DNA of 64,000 nt, taken from Lysinibacter sp. HNR (GTDB lineage: Bacteria > Actinomycetota > Actinomycetes > Actinomycetales > Microbacteriaceae). The stretch lies in assembly GCF_029760935.1 (NCBI RefSeq), contig NZ_CP121684.1, positions 2,232,001 through 2,296,000 on the forward strand. The letters run 5' to 3'. Below the pieces are notes generated by a model. That model saw only the letters and a program-made list of their open reading frames with translations, searched no databases and was not told the origin of the DNA. The translations under genes were made by a program, and so were the position numbers. The stretch's first letter is position 1; every line of letters starts with the position of its first letter. Positions 58,165 through 64,000 of the stretch are shown here, piece after piece.

Positions 58165-58410
58165 CCGTGCAGAACTCGTGATCGAGCTTGCCCACGTGAA
58201 CCCGGTATGCCCGTCGTGCAACACTCGTGGGCGTATCAAAGACCGCCCTATTGTGCGTTACACCGATCTACCCGCGTTCGGAACAAACATCACACTCGCG
58301 TGGCGTAAACACCGACTCCGATGCCCGTCCCTGACCTGTCCACGACACACCTGGACACTCACCGATCACCGGATCGCGGCCAAGAGCTGTCGGGCCTTTG
58401 CCCCGTTTTA
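58165..58410 (+). mobile_element. ISL3 family transposase, N-terminal part only
   Basis: A zinc-ribbon-like segment (VCPSCNTRGRIKDRPIVRYT, then RCPSLTCPRHTW) typical of ISL3 transposases. Joined at its left to IS256 sequence and cut at its right by the IS3 element. Confidence 0.75.
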
Positions 58411-58460
58411 TGGACACGCTGATTTCGGTATAAGCCGTTAGAAAGCGAGAAAATAAGAAC

Positions 58461-58769
58461 ATGACCTTGAAGAATTACCCGGAGGAGTTCAAGCGTCAAG
58501 CTGTGGAGCTTTACGAAACAACCCCCGGAGCAACTATTGGCTCTATCTCACACGATCTTGGAGTCTCTAGAAGCACACTATCGATCTGGAAAAAACGGTA
58601 CGGCACCACTGCCCAGTACCGGACTGTTGCTGTTGGCGAACAGAGTGTTTCTGACAGTGATGATTCCCGTGTACGAGAACTCCAAACCGAGAATCGAGTG
58701 CTGCGGCTAGAGAAAGCGAAGCTGGAAACTGAACGTGAGATCCCCAGGCAGGCCGCTAAATATTCGTAA
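58461..58769 (+). CDS. IS3 transposase OrfA (HTH)
   Basis: 102 residues with an N-terminal HTH (PEEFKRQAVELYET, ISHDLGVSRSTLSIWKKRYG) and a C-terminal leucine-zipper-like coiled coil. orfB lies in the -1 frame relative to it, the arrangement used for the OrfAB fusion; no classic A-run slippery site is apparent. Confidence 0.88.
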   Translation: MTLKNYPEEFKRQAVELYETTPGATIGSISHDLGVSRSTLSIWKKRYGTTAQYRTVAVGEQSVSDSDDSRVRELQTENRVLRLEKAKLETEREIPRQAAKYS

Positions 58770-58780
58770 GGAGAGACAAA

Positions 58781-59683
58781 TTGGTGAGCCGCTTCCAGTT
58801 TGTTGAAGACCACCGTGACACCTATGAGGTGAAGTGGCTCTGTGCGATCCTTGAGATCGCGAAATCATCCTTCTACGCGTGGAGGAAAGGCTTCCCCGCC
58901 AGGGCTGCCCGTAAACACGCAGATGAAGAGCTTTCAGGGCGTATCCGTCACGCACAATCTCCTACCAAGGGTGGAGACCCAGCCTACGCCCCCCCCCGGG
59001 TGACCGCGCATCTGAACGATGGGGTACCTGCGTGTAGGCGGGTGAATCATAAACGAGTTGCGCGGGTCATGCGTGAACGGGGTCTGGCCGGTTTACGGTT
59101 ACGTCGTCGGGTGAAAGCCACTATTCCTGACCAGTCCACACAGAAGATACCTGATGCACTCCAACGAGATTTCACCGCCCAGAGGGTGAACCCAAAATAT
59201 GTGGGTGATATCACCTACCTGCCTCTTGCCTCGGGTGGGAATCTGTACCTGGCAACCATGATTGATTGTTACTCACGAAAGCTCGTGGGATGGGCGGTAG
59301 CTGATCACATGCGAGTTTCTCTGGTTATTGACGCGCTGAAAGATGCGGCTCATATCCGGGGAAGCTTGGTTGGTACAGTTTTCCACTCGGATCGCGGGTC
59401 TGTTTACACCTCTGAGAGCTACGCGACAGTATGTCAGAGTTTGGGTGTGACCCAGTCAATGGGAGCGGTGGGTAGCAGCGCGGATAACGCTCTCGCGGAA
59501 TCCTTTAACGCAACCCTGAAGAGAGAAGTCCTGGCTGGGAACTCGATGTTCCGGGACGAAGTCGAGTGCCGTAGGTCCGTGTTTCAGTGGGCAACTCAGT
59601 ATAACACGGTGAGGCAGCATTCGTATTGCGGGTTAATCTCCCCAGATAGGTACGAGAGCACTACTCTGAGAAGAACAGCCTAA
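58781..59683 (+). CDS. IS3 transposase OrfB (DDE integrase core)
   Basis: 300 residues. Catalytic acids in VGDITYLPLA (D), FHSDRGSVYTS (D) and DNALAESFNATLKRE (E) are all present. Appears full length, so the element may still be active. TTG at 58781 or GTG at 58784 follows AAGGAG. Confidence 0.9.
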   Translation: MVSRFQFVEDHRDTYEVKWLCAILEIAKSSFYAWRKGFPARAARKHADEELSGRIRHAQSPTKGGDPAYAPPRVTAHLNDGVPACRRVNHKRVARVMRERGLAGLRLRRRVKATIPDQSTQKIPDALQRDFTAQRVNPKYVGDITYLPLASGGNLYLATMIDCYSRKLVGWAVADHMRVSLVIDALKDAAHIRGSLVGTVFHSDRGSVYTSESYATVCQSLGVTQSMGAVGSSADNALAESFNATLKREVLAGNSMFRDEVECRRSVFQWATQYNTVRQHSYCGLISPDRYESTTLRRTA

Positions 59684-59701
59684 TCATACAAGCCGTGTCC
59701 A

Positions 59702-60405
59702 CACTTCGGGGTAAAGGCCCCATGCTTTTCCCGGTACTGGTACACCATCCGACGCTCCCTTCGGATATCACCCCGCCCGAACCGCTGCGTCGAGTCGCAT
59801 GTTTGCCCGTCCTGGAGCTCATCACCATCGTGTTGATACTCAGCAATATCGTAGGGAGTCTTCGCGATACGGGAGCCGACGATGAACCCATACCCAGCTT
59901 CTTCCAGCACGATCAGGCTGGTACACCATCCGACGCTCCCTTCGGATATCACCCCGCCCGAACCGCTGCGTCGAGTCGCATGTTTGCCCGTCCTGGAGCT
60001 CATCACCATCGTGTTGATACTCAGCAATATCGTAGGGAGTCTTCGCGATACGGGAGCCGACGATGAACCCATACCCAGCTTCTTCCAGCACGATCAGGCT
60101 CGTAGCCGATAACATACCCGCATCACACACCACACTCACCGTCACATGAGGGTGCGCAGCCTTGAACGCGTCCAACACGGGCACAACGGTCACGGTCTCA
60201 GCCGTGTTCCCCTCGAAAGAATGTGTAGCTGCAGTGGAACCCTCGTTCGTCTACGAGGAGCCCGACCACGATCTGTAGTTCGAGGCGGCGTTCTTTCGAT
60301 AGTCCGGGTTTACGGTAGTCGTCTTCTTTCTGAACGTGGAAAAACAACGTCGTGGCCTCATACAAGACGCGGATAAGTTGCGTGCTTCCACGAAACTAAA
60401 CACAC
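59702..60405 (-). pseudogene. IS1634 family transposase remnant with internal duplication
   Basis: Minus-strand pieces include FSKERRLELQIVVGLLVDE-type sequence (here GLSKERRLELQIVVGL), PVLDAFKAAHPHVTVSVVCD and GYGFIVGSRIAKTPYDIAEY. All are typical of IS1634. Frameshifts and a 181-bp duplication destroy the gene. Confidence 0.8.
59739..60100. repeat. 181-bp tandem duplication
   Basis: 59739-59919 and 59920-60100 are near-identical direct repeats inside the IS1634 remnant. As 181 is not a multiple of three, the duplication shifts the frame. Confidence 0.9.
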
Positions 60406-60466
60406 GCACCCGAAAAGTGGTCACGGTATTTCACTCAAGAAATGCTAGTCTAGTTTCACATTCTGG

Positions 60467-60537
60467 GCCCCCTTAGCTCAGGGAATGAAGCGTCTACCTC
60501 CGGAGCAGAGGGCCGCCCGTTCGAATCCAGCGGGGCA
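60467..60537 (+). pseudogene. degenerate tRNA-Arg copy (third), right end of the island
   Basis: Two bases shorter than the intact gene, with mispaired anticodon and T stems. Its upstream flank (CTCAAGAAATGCTAGTCTAG, from 60434) repeats the flank of the intact tRNA-Arg at 50407. Candidate attR. Confidence 0.75.
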
Positions 60538-60551
60538 CTCTCAGGAGCCCG

Positions 60552-60745
60552 CTACACGCGTTTAATCAGATTGCTCAAGGCCCCTGTCGGGCCGTTGCTC
60601 TGCCAACGAAAGTAATCGCGAATGCGTTCGACACAGCTTTCAACCGCCGCACCCGGCAGTGCCCCACCGCCCTCGGTGGAGTCAAGCGCCCGAGTCATTA
60701 GGTACAGCATTGTGAGTGCAGCCTGCCCAATCGGAAAATACCCGC
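60552..60745 (-). mobile_element. possible IS256 transposase C-terminal remnant
   Basis: The minus strand reads AALTMLYLMTRALDSTEGGG and then a diverged end with RDYFRWQ. The first part resembles the 'LKxLYLVTRSLDPTG' region near the C-terminus of IS256 transposases. Low certainty. Confidence 0.45.
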
Positions 60746-60901
60746 AATCTTCACCATTCGCAAGACATAATGTAATAATTCATATTTTTATGAACCTAAA
60801 ACTATGGCTGAGTAAATTTAAGGACTAGAAGCGTACGATTTGATCCTGTAGTGTTAGGTACTGTTCTACTGAAAAAGATTATCAATTACCAAGGAAGCTC
60901 A

Positions 60902-63321
60902 TTGAAACTAACTTTTCTTCTTCATGCCGTTTTGTCCGTTGGGTTAGTATCGTCAGTCACCCTCTCGGCCCTGCCCACTCATGCTCAGACACCACAAAAC
61001 AGCCCTACCTCGCTTGAGATCAGCACCGATACTCACGAAAGCTTCTCCCTCACCATTCCCCCACTGGGCAGCACGAGCAACGCCCAACAACGCGAAAATC
61101 GTCTCATGAGCCACAGCGAACTCAACCCCACGGGACGTTTCGTGAAAACAGGAACACAACTCACTATAGAAGTCACCTCCGAACCCAATACCGAGCTCTT
61201 CCTCGGCATTGGTATGAAGGGAGTATATACCGACCTGAACACCGGGAAAGACACAGGAATTACCACCCACCCACTGAACCCTGGAAAGAACCTCGTCACT
61301 TCCTCCGTCGACGGAATGGTCTACCTCATCAACAGATCCGACTCCCTCACAAGTAAAGCAACCATCACCGGAGGAACTCCGGCCCCGTTCTTCCGACTGC
61401 ATGAAACATCCGAGAACGACTGGCAAACCATGCTTAACACCCGAGGAAACTCGCTGTTTACAGAAATACAAGGAGATCGCACATTTCTCACGATTCGCAC
61501 TGATCTTGTCAAAAAACACCTGAAAAAACCCGCGGCCGAGTTAGTGTCTTATTTCGATACTGTTGTGAAACTCACCAACGAGGTCTACGGCTTACAGGAC
61601 AATGCGACAGGAGTCGCCCATAAACAAAAACACCGCATTCATCTAGCAACCCCAGACACTGGAGGAGGCTACGCCCATGCCACTAACGGCCATTTAGGGT
61701 TCATGACTTCTACCGGAGCCGCAACAGACCTACTCAGAGGCAATATCGCCGATCAATGGGGACTCTGGCACGAAATTGGTCACACCTACCAAACACCGCA
61801 GTACAGATGGGATGGCCTCGGAGAAGTAACTGTCAATATTTCATCACTGTATGTGCAAGAAAAGCTAGGATACCCCAACCGTCTTTCCTCACGTAAAGCA
61901 GATATCAAAAACTTTCTTTCTCAGGTTCAAAACGGTCGAACCTACGACGAGGAAAACGACCTCTTCGTGAAACTAGGACTGTTCGAACAACTGCGAATTG
62001 CCTACGGCGATAACTTTTTCCCGCGGTTATCACAAGAATATCGAGTCCACAACGCACTCCATCAATCAGAAAGCAACACCTCAACACAGCAGCAACAGCT
62101 TATTCTGAACGCCTCCCGCGTGGCACAGCGAGACCTCTCAACGTACTTTAAAAACTGGGGCTTAACCGTCTCAGCAGAAACCGCTCAAAAACTCGCGGAG
62201 TTCCCCCTGTCGCAGTTCCCATTTGGAACAATATCGTTTCAGATCAAAAGATTATTGACCGCCTTGTCCCCGAATATACACTTCCACGAGGATCCCTCCA
62301 CACCCCACCACACACTGTCCTCTTAGGAACAAAGGGACCCTACACAGGCAAATATTCACTATCCGACCTCGGAACCTCACACGTCGAAGGACTCTATGTC
62401 CGAGCACCTATCGCGGGCCCCAGCCAAGGAACAGTGATAGCACATGTGAAAAACACACAGGGTATTCCTAACGCCCTCACCTCAAAAATTGATGTAGAAA
62501 GAGGAACCACCCTAGACCTCTTAGGCATCAGCGACCACTCAGTAGCCACAATAACCCTAAACCCCACACAAAAAACAATCCAGACACAAAGCAACACAGA
62601 CGCCTGGAGCCACGACTACTTTAAAGACAAAGACTACATCCGTTTTTCCCTCTTTGACGTCGACGCATCACCCATAAAAAACATCACCATTCAAGGACAA
62701 AACTCGGGCCGAGAACTACAAAAAATCCTTGACGGCCACACTTACTCCGACGGACAATTCATCCAGATATTCCACGCCGAACCAAGAACCAGACTCGCCC
62801 GCTACGACAACAACACCCCCACCCAACCCAGCACCGCCCAAGCCCAAGCCCAAAACTTCATCATCCGCAAAGATCGACTCATCCCCACCACAGAAATCAA
62901 ACCGTTTGGCGGGACAAGTGCTGCTGTAAACCTTTTAGGCAGCGGCGACCGTTCAGTAGCCACAGTTATATTAAATCCCTCAACAGGAAAGATTCAAGCA
63001 AAAAACAACACACATACGTGGAGTAACATCTATTTTAAAGACCAAGACTACATCCGTTTTTCCCTCTTTGACGTCGACGCATCACCCATAAAAAACATCA
63101 CCATTCAAGGACAAAACTCGGGTCAGGAACTACAAAAAATCCTTGACGGCCAGGCCTATTCCGACGGACAATTCATCCAGATATTCCACGCTGAACCACA
63201 GACCAGGCTCATGCGTTACGACAACGGCACTCCAACGGAATACACTCCAGCCCAAACCCAAAACTTCGTCATCCGTGAAGATCGACTCATCCCCACCACA
63301 GAAATCGATATACTCCCATGA
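60902..63321 (+). pseudogene. secreted M60 (enhancin/mucinase-like) metallopeptidase with two mucin-binding-like repeats, split by a frameshift
   Basis: The first frame (from TTG 60902 with AAGGAAG upstream, or GTG 60851; ends 62326) has a signal peptide and a beta-rich N-terminal domain. The M60 zinc motif is WHEIGHTYQ (HExxH), followed by GLGEVTVN. The second frame (about 62222-63321) continues with KIIDRLVPEYTLPRG, then two ~130-residue repeats that resemble the carbohydrate/mucin-binding module found in enhancin-like peptidases (YIRFSLFDVDASPIKNITIQ...). Restoring one C in the CCC run at about 62218-62220 would join the frames. Probably targets mucin-type glycoproteins. Activity as sequenced is doubtful. 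Confidence 0.8.
62632..63245 (+). repeat. two near-identical coding repeats in the M60 gene
   Basis: Blocks starting at about 62632 and 63046 are almost base-identical for over 150 bases (from GACTACATCCG to CATCCAGATATTCCACGC). The parts between are more diverged, so the matching blocks were probably homogenised recently. Confidence 0.8.
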
Positions 63322-63607
63322 CGGATGCAGGATAATAAAATTTTCCGGCTTAGACACCGCCAAAGTGGGGCAGGGCACTGAAAGCAGGCGTGATCACTGA
63401 GTCTTTAGCAGCACTTGGTAATGTTGGGCCTGAACTAACTCGACGGTGATAAGGGCGACACTTCAGCATCCGGATAATTGCAGTGAAATTTGGTGAGGAA
63501 ACAGACAAAGGCTCTGACTCCCCCCTTCCCGATCTAGGACCACCGGAAACGAGACGGTCAAGTTCTAAGCCGACATCCCCCAACACACAATACGGTCGGC
63601 TCGGAGC

Positions 63608-64000
63608 CTAACGCAGTATGCCACTCTCACGAGCGGCGGCAACGGCGGCGGTACGGGAGGAAACGCCAAGCTTGGTATAGACATGCACCAGGTGAGACTT
63701 CACGGTCGCGTCGCTGATGTGCAAACGTGCCGCAATCTCGCTGTTTGTAGCACCACCGGCCACCAGGCGAAGAACTTCGACCTCACGGGTGCTGAGGCCG
63801 GGCTGCGGGGAACGCATCCGTTCGAGTAGGCGACCCGCTATCGCCGGGGCCAGAGCCGTTTCACCCTCGGCTGCGGCGCGGATCGCAGCAATGAGCTCAT
63901 CGGGCGGGGTATCTTTGAGAAGGTATCCGCTAGCCCCAGCTTCGATCGCACTAAGAATATCGCTGTCCGTATCATAATTTGTGAGCACCAGCACCGCCGG
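63608..64000 (-). CDS. NarL/FixJ-type response regulator, C-terminal part (runs off the right edge)
   Basis: At least 130 residues are visible. The end of the receiver domain (VLVLTNYDTDSDILSAIEAG, GYLLKDTPPDELIAAIR) is followed by a LuxR HTH (LSTREVEVLRLVAGGATNSE, ISDATVKSHLVHVYTKLGV). The phospho-acceptor Asp would lie upstream of the window. A sensor kinase partner is expected outside. Not related to the M60 gene by strand. Confidence 0.92.
   Translation of the reverse strand, partial: PAVLVLTNYDTDSDILSAIEAGASGYLLKDTPPDELIAAIRAAAEGETALAPAIAGRLLERMRSPQPGLSTREVEVLRLVAGGATNSEIAARLHISDATVKSHLVHVYTKLGVSSRTAAVAAARESGILR

Larger units (their letters stand above)
58411..59701 (+). mobile_element. 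complete IS3 family element
   Basis: Outer ends carry matching terminal repeats (TGGACACG... on the left, ...CGTGTCCA on the right). It encloses orfA and orfB. The flanks differ (ISL3 on the left, IS1634 on the right), and no target-site duplication is visible, so the element has taken part in a rearrangement. Confidence 0.8.

Noticed and set aside
50439..60537. CRISPR array in the repeat-rich island
   Set aside because: Repeats here are tRNA copies and IS duplications. No short regularly spaced repeats or cas genes were seen anywhere in the window.
63322..63607. Minus-strand frame between the M60 gene and the response regulator
   Set aside because: Short, without a good start site or recognisable motif; probably noncoding or the remains of a gene.

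Overview
The window looks like a stretch of chromosome from a host-associated actinobacterium, most likely of the family Microbacteriaceae. Evidence: a mycothiol S-conjugate amidase (Mca), the gene order mca / DUF4307 protein / greA / ilvA, the tilS-hpt-ftsH-folE-folP run, many GTG and TTG starts, and moderate GC with AT-rich patches. The family assignment is inference from gene content and order.

Layout. 1-8,500: housekeeping run on the minus strand (tilS-hpt-ftsH-folE-folP), ppa on the plus strand, a secreted M23 peptidase with a decayed paralogue beside it, and tRNA genes for Glu, Asp and Phe. 8,640-23,915: a prophage remnant next to tRNA-Phe. It keeps repressor/Cro regulation, replication-loader genes, a complete siphovirus-type tail module (tail tube, tail chaperones with a -1 frameshift site, tape measure, distal tail proteins, fibre) and lysis genes. 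Its integrase is a fragment, and no terminase, portal, protease or capsid gene is present. It is either a decaying prophage or a headless, tailocin-like particle locus. 24,239-50,341: core chromosome. This includes DedA, a zinc exporter, rdgB-rph, murI, pncB, three tandem lipoprotein paralogues, an acyl-CoA dehydrogenase with a prepilin peptidase, a PIN-PhoH ATPase, uppS, trhA, recQ, mca, greA, ilvA, an AI-2E-type permease, an aldehyde dehydrogenase, a Pit phosphate transporter, a DUF2993 protein and argS.

50,407-60,537: an accessory island bounded by an intact tRNA-Arg(CCG) and a degenerate copy of it with the same upstream flank; a third degenerate copy lies inside. It holds three secreted proteins (a small beta-rich protein, an RCC1-type propeller, a V8-like serine protease), a ribokinase pseudogene and a patchwork of IS110, IS256, ISL3, IS3 and IS1634 pieces. 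Just outside, 60,902-63,321 encodes an M60 (enhancin/mucinase-like) metallopeptidase with two mucin-binding-like repeats, split by a frameshift at a C run. A NarL-type response regulator runs off the right edge.

How it fits together: the core genes are ordinary. The accessory content (secreted proteases, a mucin-directed enzyme, lipoproteins, phage tails and lysins) suggests an organism living on an animal surface and competing with close relatives. That is inference.
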